From Flavobacteriaceae bacterium (lineage in GTDB: Bacteria; Bacteroidota; Bacteroidia; Flavobacteriales; Flavobacteriaceae), in contig JAENXC010000005.1 of NCBI GenBank assembly GCA_016649715.1, positions 62,001 to 126,000 of the forward strand: a stretch of DNA of 64,000 nucleotides. Direction: 5' to 3'. The notes under the pieces are model-generated. The model saw only the letters and a list, made by a program, of their open reading frames with translations, did not search any database and was not told the DNA's origin. Of this stretch, positions 51,885 through 60,487 are shown in pieces (the first letter of the stretch is position 1; each line of letters opens with the position of its first letter). The position numbers were made by a program, and so were the translations under genes.

Positions 51885-52432
51885 TTAGCTGAAGTTGGTT
51901 TCAGCATACGCACCCAAACCATCCAAAGAATAAAGACCATGCTATAAATTATGCCCGGAAAGACTACGGAATGCAATATATTTTCATACTCCGAGTATTT
52001 ATAGAGTGCAATAGTAAGAATCACGATTCTAATGATATTCACGATATAAATCAATACGGCACCAGCAAAAAGAAACAACAATGTTTTTTTGAAATTTCCC
52101 GCGAAAGCGATGATAAAAGCCACAAATAAAATAATGACGCTTACGGAATTGCAGCCTTCAACAATATTCACCGTGTATTCATTATTGATGGTTATCAACA
52201 TTCCGTGATCTATTGCGTCGGGCATTAAAACAGTGCTATAACCAAACCCATTAAGCACCGCGGCGCTTTGTTTTGCAACAAGATTCGTAACGTAATCTGG
52301 GAAATAAGTTCCATTTTCTGAAACTTTCAAGTAAACCGAATAAAGAATTCCAAGAACTAAATAGGTTCCTATAAACAGGGTTACAAAACGGATAACGGAT
52401 TTATATTTTCTGAAGAGTTTTCTCAATTGCAC
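51881..52432 (-). CDS. xrtF: Exosortase family protein XrtF
   Basis: 183 residues with about five membrane spans. Exosortases are membrane cysteine transpeptidases acting on C-terminal sorting tails at the cell surface. The catalytic triad motif is visible: Cys94 in NIVEGCNSVSVI, Arg135 in NIIRIVILTIALY and His154 in NILHSVVFPGII. XrtF is the short form found in Flavobacteriia, defined computationally; to my knowledge its substrate is not described. The downstream partner gene overlaps by 4 bases. No PEP-CTERM-like protein is seen in this window. Confidence 0.85.
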   Translation of the reverse strand: MQLRKLFRKYKSVIRFVTLFIGTYLVLGILYSVYLKVSENGTYFPDYVTNLVAKQSAAVLNGFGYSTVLMPDAIDHGMLITINNEYTVNIVEGCNSVSVIILFVAFIIAFAGNFKKTLLFLFAGAVLIYIVNIIRIVILTIALYKYSEYENILHSVVFPGIIYSMVFILWMVWVRMLKPTSAK

Positions 52433-52446
52433 TAGTTGCTTTTTAA

Positions 52447-52454
52447 CAAAAATA
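52447..52454 (-). promoter_or_regulatory. Candidate -7 box (TATTTTTG) for xrtF
   Basis: TAnnTTTG match on the minus strand, 15 bases upstream of the xrtF ATG. Confidence 0.45.
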
Positions 52455-52527
52455 CAGTATTTGTTTTTGGTGTATATAAACGTTTTGAAATACTTTTACC
52501 TAAGTAATCAAGAACTGAAAAAAACCT

Positions 52528-52983
52528 ATGTCCTTTTCACATTTAAAACCGAAAATAAAAACCATTTTGGCAAACGACCGCGAAAGCCAGCTTCAGCGCT
52601 TAACGGAAGTTTGCGAACTGCTGCAATCGCAGATTGGCTATTATGACTGGGTGGGCTTTTATTTTGCAAACGAGGTTGAAAAAACACTTCACCTAAAAGC
52701 TTTTGCAGGCGAACCCACGGACCATACGGTTATCCCTTTCGGAAAAGGAATTTGTGGCCAAGTGGCGATTTCCAACACAAATTTTGTGGTGCCAGACGTG
52801 AAAGCGCAGAACAATTACATTGCGTGCAGTATGTATGTAAAAGCTGAAATTGTTGTTCCACTTTTTAAAGACGGCAAGAACATTGGGCAGATAGATATCG
52901 ATTCGCACGTAGAAGATCCATTTTCCGAGGAAGATGAACGATTTTTGGAATGGGTGAACGAAGAAGTTGCGGATATACTTTAG
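52528..52983 (+). CDS. GAF-domain protein, free methionine-(R)-sulfoxide reductase-like
   Basis: 151 residues, one GAF domain. Typical fRMsr sequence elements: YYDWVGFYFA, LHLKAFAGEP, FGKGICGQVA with Cys76 and NNYIACSM with Cys100, AEIVVPLFKDGKNIGQIDID. Characterised fRMsr enzymes have three Cys; the spacing of Cys76 and Cys100 (24) equals that of the outer pair, and the middle one (expected near 86) is absent, as in a number of family members I recall. It would reduce free methionine sulfoxide in the cytoplasm with thioredoxin. Confidence 0.85.
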   Translation: MSFSHLKPKIKTILANDRESQLQRLTEVCELLQSQIGYYDWVGFYFANEVEKTLHLKAFAGEPTDHTVIPFGKGICGQVAISNTNFVVPDVKAQNNYIACSMYVKAEIVVPLFKDGKNIGQIDIDSHVEDPFSEEDERFLEWVNEEVADIL

Positions 52984-53019
52984 TCTTTTATAATAAAAAT
53001 TTAAGCACAACTTCTTCGA

Positions 53020-53125
53020 AAATTACAAATTCCAAATCCCATTGATTATGCCCTTGAAATTGAAGTTTAAAATTTGAGAATTTATTTGTTTTTTGGAATT
53101 TGAGATTTGGAATTTGCGCAGCTTA
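53020..53125. repeat. AAATTCCAAAT/GAATTTGAGA-type low-complexity patch
   Basis: Units such as AAATTCCAAATCCC, GAAATTGAAGTTTAAAATTTG and GGAATTTGAGATTTGGAATT (partly inverted) follow the GAF gene and reach the permease stop codon. Confidence 0.5.
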
Positions 53126-54379
53126 CATCCCAGTCCTTATCGCCTCCACTGGATCAAGTTTTGAAGCCGAAATGGCCGGAAGAATTCCTGAAATCAAGCC
53201 GATTGCTGCACTGATTGCCGTGCCGATAAACATATTCCACGGCGAGAGAACGAATTCAAAATCGCCCGTAAATTGTGATGCAAGTATGGAAACTATGAAC
53301 ACTAAAAACAACCCAATCAAACCTCCAATTACAGCAAGAATTATTGCTTCAAACAAAAATTGGAAAAGAATGAATTTATTTTTTGCGCCCAATGATTTTT
53401 GAATTCCTATTAAATTGGTGCGTTCCTTCACACTCACGAACATAATATTAGCAATTCCGAATCCTCCAACCAGCAGTGAAAAACCACTGATTATGAGCCC
53501 GATTATATTCATACTTCCCGTGATATTATCGATAAAATCTGCAAAACCCTGCATTTGGTTAATGAAAAAGTTGCTTATTTCATCCGGTTTCAAGCCTCGC
53601 TTCATTCGAAGTTTTTGCTCCAATACGGCCTTAAATTCGGCCTCGTCTACTCCTTTTTCAGGTTTAACAACAATTTGAGGAAAGGTGGTTTTATTGTTGT
53701 CGCCATAAATCCGCCGAACCACATTTACTGGCATCCAAACGGAAGTGTCCTTTGAATTTCCAAAAAGACCCGCACCTTCTTTCTTCAAAACCCCAATTAC
53801 GTTGAATTTTCTTCCGTAAATCCGCACTTCTTTCCCAATGGCAGCTGCTGCATCCCCAAACAACTGTTTGGCAATTTCATCTCCCAAAACCACGACCATT
53901 GAGCCGCTGTTGGATTCGGAACCGTTAAAAAACCGTCCCTCCGAAAGTTTCAATGCTTCAATGTTGTAATAACTATCTGTTACTGCGCCAATAGGCACAT
54001 TGTCAACTTGTCTGTCTTCATATTTTACACTTTCATCGGGAACATTCAGCGTAAAAGTTGCAGCTTCGATATTTGGGGTATTTCGCTCAATATACTGGTA
54101 TTCGTCATAGGTAACATCTGGGAACTGCTGCCATTTCCAACGCGGAATTTCTGTGGGTCCAAAATTGAAACGCATAATAATAATTGTGCTGTTGTCCAAA
54201 CCGCTTATGCTGCCTTCAATTTCTTTTTTCAGTGAATCCACCGCCGCTAAAACAGCAATGATAGAAAAGATGCCAATCGTTACCCCAACCAAAGAAAGGA
54301 AGGTTCGCAATTTATTGTTTCGCAACGCATTGAGCGCAAAATTGAAACTTTCCTTTAAAACGCGAAGATAGATTAGCAT
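53123..54379 (-). CDS. MacB/FtsX-type ABC transporter permease
   Basis: 418 residues. One N-terminal span (FLSLVGVTIGIFSIIAVLAA), a MacB_PCD periplasmic domain (about 45-255; ASSYDE-type region IPRWKWQQFPDVTYDEYQYI), and a C-terminal FtsX domain with three spans (FGIANIMFVSVKERTNLIGI, AIILAVIGGLIGLFLVFIVS, AAIGLISGILPAISASKLDP). The DPVEAIR tail is typical. It mechanotransmits ATP hydrolysis to the periplasm, for example for efflux or lipoprotein handling. No ATPase gene is adjacent in the window, so its partner is encoded elsewhere. Confidence 0.9.
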   Translation of the reverse strand: MLIYLRVLKESFNFALNALRNNKLRTFLSLVGVTIGIFSIIAVLAAVDSLKKEIEGSISGLDNSTIIIMRFNFGPTEIPRWKWQQFPDVTYDEYQYIERNTPNIEAATFTLNVPDESVKYEDRQVDNVPIGAVTDSYYNIEALKLSEGRFFNGSESNSGSMVVVLGDEIAKQLFGDAAAAIGKEVRIYGRKFNVIGVLKKEGAGLFGNSKDTSVWMPVNVVRRIYGDNNKTTFPQIVVKPEKGVDEAEFKAVLEQKLRMKRGLKPDEISNFFINQMQGFADFIDNITGSMNIIGLIISGFSLLVGGFGIANIMFVSVKERTNLIGIQKSLGAKNKFILFQFLFEAIILAVIGGLIGLFLVFIVSILASQFTGDFEFVLSPWNMFIGTAISAAIGLISGILPAISASKLDPVEAIRTGM

Positions 54380-54529
54380 TGATGATTATAAATTAACGAT
54401 TTTAAATTTTAGATTCCGATTTTCGGTTCCTGAGCGAAGCCCGAAGGACGATTTCCAAAAGGTTGATAAAATTATCAAAAGTAAGACGTTTTCTCTTTCT
54501 CTATGTTACAAATTTACTCTGCAATTATG

Positions 54530-54537
54530 TACTTTTG
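54530..54537 (+). promoter_or_regulatory. Candidate -7 box (TACTTTTG) for purH
   Basis: TAnnTTTG match 38 bases before the purH ATG at 54576. The CCTGCCTGCC element follows at once and would fall in the 5' leader. Confidence 0.55.
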
Positions 54538-54539
54538 CA

Positions 54540-54562
54540 CCTGCCTGCCCAAAAGGTAGGCC
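54540..54562. repeat. CCTGCCTGCC-type imperfect palindrome in the purH leader
   Basis: CCTGCCTGCC-CAAAA-GGTAGGCC: arms GCCTGCC and GGTAGGC pair at six of seven positions. The CCTGCCTGCC core recurs within the nuclease gene at 62047-62057. Confidence 0.65.
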
Positions 54563-54575
54563 TTAATTTCCAATA

Positions 54576-56106
54576 ATGAACAATTCCAAAAATTACGTCC
54601 GCTTTAATTTCCGTTTTTAGTAAAGAAGGGCTCGCCCCAATCGTTAAAAAACTGCACGAACAGCACGTAAAAATATACTCTACCGGAGGCACCGAAAAAT
54701 TCATAAACGATCTTGGAATTGAAGTAATTGCCGTGGAAAATATTACTGATTATCCCTCCATTTTGGGCGGCCGCGTGAAAACCCTTCACCCAAAAGTTTT
54801 TGGCGGAATTTTGAACCGTCAAGATAACGAAAGTGATGTTGCCGAAATGGCGCAGTACAATATTCCGCAGCTTGACGCCGTGATTGTGGATTTGTACCCT
54901 TTTGAAAAAACTGTTGCTTCTGGCGCTTCGGAAGAAGAAATTATTGAAAAAATTGACATCGGTGGAATTTCCTTGATTCGCGCTGCGGCGAAGAATTTTA
55001 AGGACACTATTTGCGTTTCTTCGGTTGATGAATATTCTGAATTTTTAGAGTTGATATCAGCAAACAACGGTGAAATTTCGTTAAAAGACCGCAAGCGTTT
55101 TGCCGCAAAATCATTCAACGTTTCCTCAAATTACGATACTGCGATTTTTAATTATTTCAATTCCGAGGAAAAATTGCCAGCTTTCAAAATAAGTGAAACC
55201 AACGGACAGGAACTTCGCTACGGCGAAAACCCGCACCAAAAAGGTTTTTTCTTTGGAAATTTTGATGAAATGTTCACAAAACTTCACGGAAAGGAATTGA
55301 GCTATAACAACCTTTTAGACGTTGACGCCGCGGTAAATTTAATGAATGAATTTAAAGGCGAAGTTCCAACTTTCGCAATTTTGAAACACAACAACGCCTG
55401 CGGAATCGCACAACGCGAAACCGTGCAGCAAGCTTATATGGCAGCATTGGCGGGTGATCCCGTCTCAGCTTTCGGCGGAATTTTGATAAGCAATGTTGAA
55501 ATTGACGAAGCTACCGCAACTGAAATCAACGACCTTTTCTGCGAAGTGGTGATCGCGCCTTCCTTTTCAGTTAAAGCGCAGGAAATTTTAGTAGGAAAAA
55601 AGAACCGAATTTTATTGATTCAGAAAGAATTTGCACTACCTTCAGCAACGGTACGAACTTGTTTAAACGGTGTTTTGGTTCAAGAAAAAGATAATATCAC
55701 GGACAGCGTCGAAATTTTAACGCACGCCACGAACAATAAACCCAATTCGGCAGAGTTAGAAGACTTGTTGTTCGCTTCAAAAATTTGCAAGCACACAAAA
55801 AGCAACACCATTGTTTTGGCAAAGAGAAAACAACTTTGCGCCAGCGGAACCGGCCAAACCAGCCGCGTTGATGCGTTACGGCAAGCAATTGAAAAAGCAA
55901 AAGCCTTTAATTTTAACCTTGAAGGTGCCGTGATGGCAAGCGATGCTTTTTTCCCGTTTCCCGACTGTGTTGAAATCGCGGACAATGCAGGAATAACCGC
56001 CGTAATCCAACCCGGAGGTTCCATTAAGGACCAATTGAGCATCGATTATTGCAACGCACACAAAATGGCAATGGTATTTACCGGTACGCGTCATTTTAAG
56101 CATTAA
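54576..56106 (+). CDS. purH: Bifunctional AICAR formyltransferase/IMP cyclohydrolase PurH, with apparent 1-base frameshift
   Basis: Last two steps of purine synthesis (AICAR to FAICAR to IMP). The frame from 54733 lacks the family's first ~50 residues, but the same frame reads ALISVFSKEGLAPIVKKLHE and STGGTEKF upstream from 54601, with no start. The good ATG at 54576 (MNNSK) is in another frame and hits TAG after 14 codons. Removing one base from the A5 run at 54588-54592 gives MNNSKITSALISVFSKEG and a 509-residue PurH of normal length. Later motifs are intact: GGRVKTLHPKVFGGILNRQD, LRYGENPHQKG, LKHNNACG and ASDAFFPFPD. Most likely a base-calling or assembly error. Confidence 0.88.
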
Positions 56107-56113
56107 ATTTTAT

Positions 56114-56121
56114 TACATTTG
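56114..56121 (+). promoter_or_regulatory. Candidate -7 box (TACATTTG) for the mre-rod operon
   Basis: TAnnTTTG match between purH and mreB, 48 bases before the mreB ATG. Confidence 0.5.
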
Positions 56122-56169
56122 TTAAAACCAAACTTAACACGTTAACTTTCAATACCACCGACTTAAACT

Positions 56170-57198
56170 ATGGGATTTTTTGACTTCCTCACTGAAGAAA
56201 TAGCCATTGACTTGGGTACCGCAAATACCCTAATTATTCACAACGACAAAGTTGTTGTGGACGCACCGTCCATTGTGGCGCGCGACCGAACTACCGGAAA
56301 AATTATAGCCGTGGGCCGCGAAGCTGCAATGATGCAGGGAAAAACACATGAAAACATCAAAACTATCCGTCCGTTGAAGGATGGTGTTATTGCAGATTTT
56401 GATGCAAGTGAAAAGATGATAAACATGTTCATCAACGATATTCCTGCCTTGAAAAAGAAATGGTTAAAACCTTCATTGCGAATGGTTATCTGCATCCCAA
56501 GTGGCATTACCGAAGTGGAAATGCGTGCTGTTAAGGAAAGTGCCGAACGCGTTAACGGAAAAGAAGTCTATTTGATCCACGAACCAATGGCAGCCGCAAT
56601 TGGTATTGGGGTGGACATTATGCAACCCAAAGGAAATATGGTGGTTGACATAGGAGGCGGAACTACTGAAATTGCCGTAATAGCCCTCGGCGGGATTGTT
56701 TGCGACAAATCCATAAAAATTGCAGGCGACGTTTTCACGAATGATATTGTTTATTATATGCGTACCCAACACAACCTTTATGTGGGAGAAAGAACTGCTG
56801 AAAAAATAAAAATCCAGATTGGTGCGGCAACTGAAGACCTAGAGCTTCCACCAGATGAAATGGATGTGCAAGGCCGCGATTTGCTAACCGGAAAACCGAA
56901 ACAGGTACAAACTTCATACAGAGAAATTGCAAAAGCTTTGGACAAATCCATCCTTCGCATTGAAGATGCAGTGATGGAAACACTTTCTCAAACACCGCCC
57001 GAACTTGCAGCAGATATCTACAACACTGGGATATATCTTGCAGGTGGTGGCTCGATGCTCCGCGGATTGGACAAAAGACTTTCGCAAAAAACCGATCTTC
57101 CCGTTTATATTGCTGAAGATCCTCTGAGAGCCGTGGTTCGCGGTACGGGAATTTGCTTGAAAAACCTCAGCAAATACAAAAATATATTGATAAAATAG
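56170..57198 (+). CDS. mreB: Rod shape-determining protein MreB
   Basis: 342 residues, standard length. Actin-like ATPase that forms membrane-bound filaments guiding lateral wall synthesis. Phosphate and nucleotide loops: IAIDLGTANTLI, VVDIGGGTTEIAVIALGG, and IYLAGGGSMLRGLDKRL. First gene of mreB-mreC-mreD-mrdA-rodA, downstream of purH as often seen in Bacteroidota. Confidence 0.98.
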   Translation: MGFFDFLTEEIAIDLGTANTLIIHNDKVVVDAPSIVARDRTTGKIIAVGREAAMMQGKTHENIKTIRPLKDGVIADFDASEKMINMFINDIPALKKKWLKPSLRMVICIPSGITEVEMRAVKESAERVNGKEVYLIHEPMAAAIGIGVDIMQPKGNMVVDIGGGTTEIAVIALGGIVCDKSIKIAGDVFTNDIVYYMRTQHNLYVGERTAEKIKIQIGAATEDLELPPDEMDVQGRDLLTGKPKQVQTSYREIAKALDKSILRIEDAVMETLSQTPPELAADIYNTGIYLAGGGSMLRGLDKRLSQKTDLPVYIAEDPLRAVVRGTGICLKNLSKYKNILIK

Positions 57199-57298
57199 AT
57201 TTCTGAAAAGTAATTTCAGAAAAAATTAAAAGAGAACCGTTACCCATTTTATGGCGTTGCTCCCAAGAGAAAGCAGATTATTTTAACCCCACAAAGCA

Positions 57299-58129
57299 AT
57301 GCAGCAGATTATATATTTCTTCATTCGGAATAAAAATTTCCTGTTGTTTGCCGTGCTTTTTATAATTTCGGTTGCGCTTACTGTCCAAACGCACAATTAC
57401 CACAACAATAAATTTATAAGTTCCGCCAATTTTGTTACCGGTGGCGTTTATACTTTCAGAAATAACATCACAGATTATCTTTCCCTCGGAAAAGAAAACC
57501 AACAACTGCTCGAAGAGAATTTGGTGCTTCGAAAAAAATTGGACCAATTTAAGGAAACGGTAGTTTTTGAAAAGTTGGACAGCACTGTGCTTCCCAATAA
57601 ATACAAATATTTCACCGCACGGATAATCAACAACAACTATACAAAGACTAAAAACCAACTCACACTCGATAAAGGCCGAAAGGACAGCCTCAAAATAGAT
57701 TTGGGTGTAATTTCTTCCAAAGGAATTGTGGGTATTGTGAGCGACGTTTCAGAAAACTATTCCACCGTACAATCTATTCTGAATACAAAAAGTAGGATAA
57801 ACGCCAAGCTAAAAAAATCGAGCCATTTCGGCTCCCTTATTTGGAATACCAAAGATCCAAACGTAGTGCAGTTGGTGGATATTCCGAGGCTCGCATCCTT
57901 GGAAAAAGGAGACACCATTGTTACTGGCGGTCGCTCCACTATTTTTCCAGAGGGCATTCCTATTGGGGCCGTAAAGGATTTTCATTTGGACAATGACGAC
58001 AATTATTATTACGTGAACGTTGACCTTTTTAACGATATGACCAGTTTGGAACACGTTTATTTAATTGAAAACAACGATGCCCAAGAAATAAAAGAATTGG
58101 AGAAAGGAGTGGAAGATGAAGAGCAATGA
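57299..58129 (+). CDS. mreC: Rod shape-determining protein MreC
   Basis: 276 residues. One N-terminal span (FLLFAVLFIISVALTVQ), a short coiled coil (GKENQQLLEENLVLRKKLDQ), then beta domains with DLGVISSKGIVGIVSDVSEN and SLEKGDTIVTGGRSTIFPEG. A periplasmic scaffold linking MreB to PBP2/RodA. The gene overlaps mreD by 14 bases. The 100 bases between mreB and mreC hold no evident feature. Confidence 0.94.
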   Translation: MQQIIYFFIRNKNFLLFAVLFIISVALTVQTHNYHNNKFISSANFVTGGVYTFRNNITDYLSLGKENQQLLEENLVLRKKLDQFKETVVFEKLDSTVLPNKYKYFTARIINNNYTKTKNQLTLDKGRKDSLKIDLGVISSKGIVGIVSDVSENYSTVQSILNTKSRINAKLKKSSHFGSLIWNTKDPNVVQLVDIPRLASLEKGDTIVTGGRSTIFPEGIPIGAVKDFHLDNDDNYYYVNVDLFNDMTSLEHVYLIENNDAQEIKELEKGVEDEEQ

Positions 58130-58625
58130 TATAGTTATAAATATCGTCCGGTTTGTGGTGCTTGTGTTTCTTCAAGTACTGTTGCTGAACAACATTAATC
58201 TCGGAGGATATATCAATCCGTATCTTTATATATACTTCATTTTAATGTTTCCCTTGGACGGCAACAAAGGACTATTGATTTTTCTAAGTTTCCTTTTGGG
58301 GCTTTCCATTGATATTTTTGAAGATTCGGGCGGGGTGCATGCCGCTGCCTGTGCATTTATAGCCTATATACGTCCCGTTGTTTTAAAATATTCCTTTGGC
58401 GTAAGCTATGAATACAACAGCGTAAAAATTAAAAAAGCAGATCCAATGGAAAGGCTCACTTACATTGCATCTATGGTTTTTATGCACCATTTTGTGATGT
58501 TTTCTTTGGAAATATTTAGTATTAATCATATACTGTTGCTATTGAAATCTACGTTCTTTTCAGGAATATTCACCATAATTTTGATTGTCTTCACCATGAT
58601 TTTGTTCAATAAAAAGGCTTCATGA
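58116..58625 (+). CDS. mreD: Rod shape-determining protein MreD
   Basis: 169 residues, five to six membrane spans (VRFVVLVFLQVLLLNNINLG, PYLYIYFILMFPLDG, IFLSFLLGLSIDIFEDSGGV). Integral-membrane partner of MreC. It overlaps mreC by 14 bases and mrdA by 4 bases (ATGA), a tightly coupled operon arrangement. The GLSIDIFEDSGGVHAAAC region is the family's conserved core. Confidence 0.92.
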   Translation: MKSNDIVINIVRFVVLVFLQVLLLNNINLGGYINPYLYIYFILMFPLDGNKGLLIFLSFLLGLSIDIFEDSGGVHAAACAFIAYIRPVVLKYSFGVSYEYNSVKIKKADPMERLTYIASMVFMHHFVMFSLEIFSINHILLLLKSTFFSGIFTIILIVFTMILFNKKAS

Positions 58626-60487
58626 GAAAAATTGTACTTATAGCATTGGTTTTGATCAGTGGGGTATTGTTTACCGCCCGGCTTTTCTATTTGCAGGTTT
58701 ATGACGCCTCTGGGGATTCACTTTCGCAAAACAGTGCCATTAAAGTAATGTACGATTATCCTCAGCGAGGCTATATGTTTGACAGAAACGGAAAGCTTTT
58801 GGTATCAAACCAACCGTCTTATGATGTGATGGTGATTCCAAAAGATGTGAAGCCATTGGACACTTTGGAATTTTGCGGGTTATTAAAAATTACAAAGGAA
58901 GAATTCAAGGAAATACTTCACAAGGCGCGGGTTTATTCACCACGACTTCCTTCGGTGGTGCTTCCACAGTTGAACAAGGCAGATTATGCTTCCCTTTCAG
59001 AAAAAATGTACAAATATGAAGGGTTCTACATTCAAAGACGTTCCCTTCGTGAATATCAAGTAAACCACTCAGCCAACGTGATGGGCTACATTGCGGAGGT
59101 GAACAACGCCATCATCGATGAAAACCCGTATTACCAAATGGGGGAACTCATTGGTACCGCTGGCGTTGAAAAGGAATATGAAGATGTACTGCGCGGTGTT
59201 AAAGGTGTAAAATACATTCAGAAGGATCGCTTCAACAGAGACATTGGACCCTACAAAGAAGGTCTTTATGACACCTTGCCAGAACGTGGAAACGATGTTC
59301 AATTAACCATTGATGCCGCCCTCCAAAAATACGGACAGGAATTGATGATACACAAACGCGGTGGTATTGTGGCTATTGAACCTTCCACAGGAGAAATTCT
59401 TGCACTTATCACGGCACCCAGCTACGACCCTTCGCTATTAGTGGGCCGCGACCGCTCCAAAAACTTTACTAAATTGTGGTATGACACCATTGGCAAACCG
59501 CTTTATGACAGGGTTTTAATGGGGGAATATCCGCCGGGTTCACCTTTTAAAACTTTAATTGCTCTGGTCGGTCTTCACGAACAAGTTGTGGATACACTTG
59601 ATAAGTTCTATTGCTATCGTGGTTTCCGTTACGGAAATAGACTATTGGGCTGCCACTCCCATCCAACCCCACTTGCAATGGTTGGTGGAATTGCCAACAG
59701 CTGTAACGCTTATTTCTGTAATGTATATAAAAGAATTATTGATAAATACCCAACTCCACAGGAAGGAATTGACGCCTGGAGAAGTGATCTTATGAGTTTC
59801 GGTCTAGGCGACTTTTTGGGCTACGATCTTCCCAGCGGCAAAAAAGGTAACATTCCTACTTCCAAATATTATAACAAAATACACGATTTCCCAGCGCATA
59901 ACTGGTCATCTTTGGCCACAATTTCAAACGCTATTGGACAGGGCGAAGTTTTGCTTACCCCAATGCAAATGGCCAATTTTACTGCCGCAATAGCGAACCG
60001 TGGCTATTATTACACGCCCCATATTATCAAAAACATTATTGGGCCAGACACCATTCCGCAGAAATTCAAGGAAAAACATTACACCACCGTTGAACAGGAA
60101 GATTTTAAGCCCGTTGTGGAAGGTATGTACCAAGTGTATCAGCGCGGAACTGCTCACTCAATACAAATTCCTGGAATAGAAATGTGTGGAAAAACTGGAA
60201 CTGCCGAAAATTTCACTAAAATAAACGGCAAGCGGGTTCAACTTACGGACCATTCCATTTTTATTGCTTTTGCACCAAAGGACAACCCAAAAATAGCTAT
60301 CGCCGTGTTTGTTGAAAACGGTTATTGGGGCTCACGTTGGGCAGGACGCATTGCTGGGCTTATGATTGAAAAATATCTAAAAGGCGAAATAACCCGGACC
60401 GATATGGAAAAATATGTGCTGGAAGGAAGCTTGGAAGCAGAATACGCCAAACCATACAGCGGTCAACCTTTTTCAATAAACCACTAA
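58622..60487 (+). CDS. mrdA: Penicillin-binding protein 2 (cell elongation transpeptidase)
   Basis: 621 residues. Class B PBP: N-terminal span (IVLIALVLISGVLFTARLFY), pedestal domain, then transpeptidase domain with active-site SxxK at Ser307 (PPGSPFKTL), SxN near 361 (NSCNAYF) and KTG at 524 (MCGKTGTAEN). It crosslinks peptidoglycan during elongation together with RodA, encoded next with a 1-base overlap. A target of beta-lactams such as mecillinam in other bacteria. Confidence 0.97.
   Translation: MRKIVLIALVLISGVLFTARLFYLQVYDASGDSLSQNSAIKVMYDYPQRGYMFDRNGKLLVSNQPSYDVMVIPKDVKPLDTLEFCGLLKITKEEFKEILHKARVYSPRLPSVVLPQLNKADYASLSEKMYKYEGFYIQRRSLREYQVNHSANVMGYIAEVNNAIIDENPYYQMGELIGTAGVEKEYEDVLRGVKGVKYIQKDRFNRDIGPYKEGLYDTLPERGNDVQLTIDAALQKYGQELMIHKRGGIVAIEPSTGEILALITAPSYDPSLLVGRDRSKNFTKLWYDTIGKPLYDRVLMGEYPPGSPFKTLIALVGLHEQVVDTLDKFYCYRGFRYGNRLLGCHSHPTPLAMVGGIANSCNAYFCNVYKRIIDKYPTPQEGIDAWRSDLMSFGLGDFLGYDLPSGKKGNIPTSKYYNKIHDFPAHNWSSLATISNAIGQGEVLLTPMQMANFTAAIANRGYYYTPHIIKNIIGPDTIPQKFKEKHYTTVEQEDFKPVVEGMYQVYQRGTAHSIQIPGIEMCGKTGTAENFTKINGKRVQLTDHSIFIAFAPKDNPKIAIAVFVENGYWGSRWAGRIAGLMIEKYLKGEITRTDMEKYVLEGSLEAEYAKPYSGQPFSINH

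Noticed and set aside
53123-54379. LolC/E lipoprotein exporter
   Set aside because: The single FtsX domain with a MacB_PCD-type periplasmic region fits MacB-type permeases generally; nothing specific to LolC or LolE was seen.
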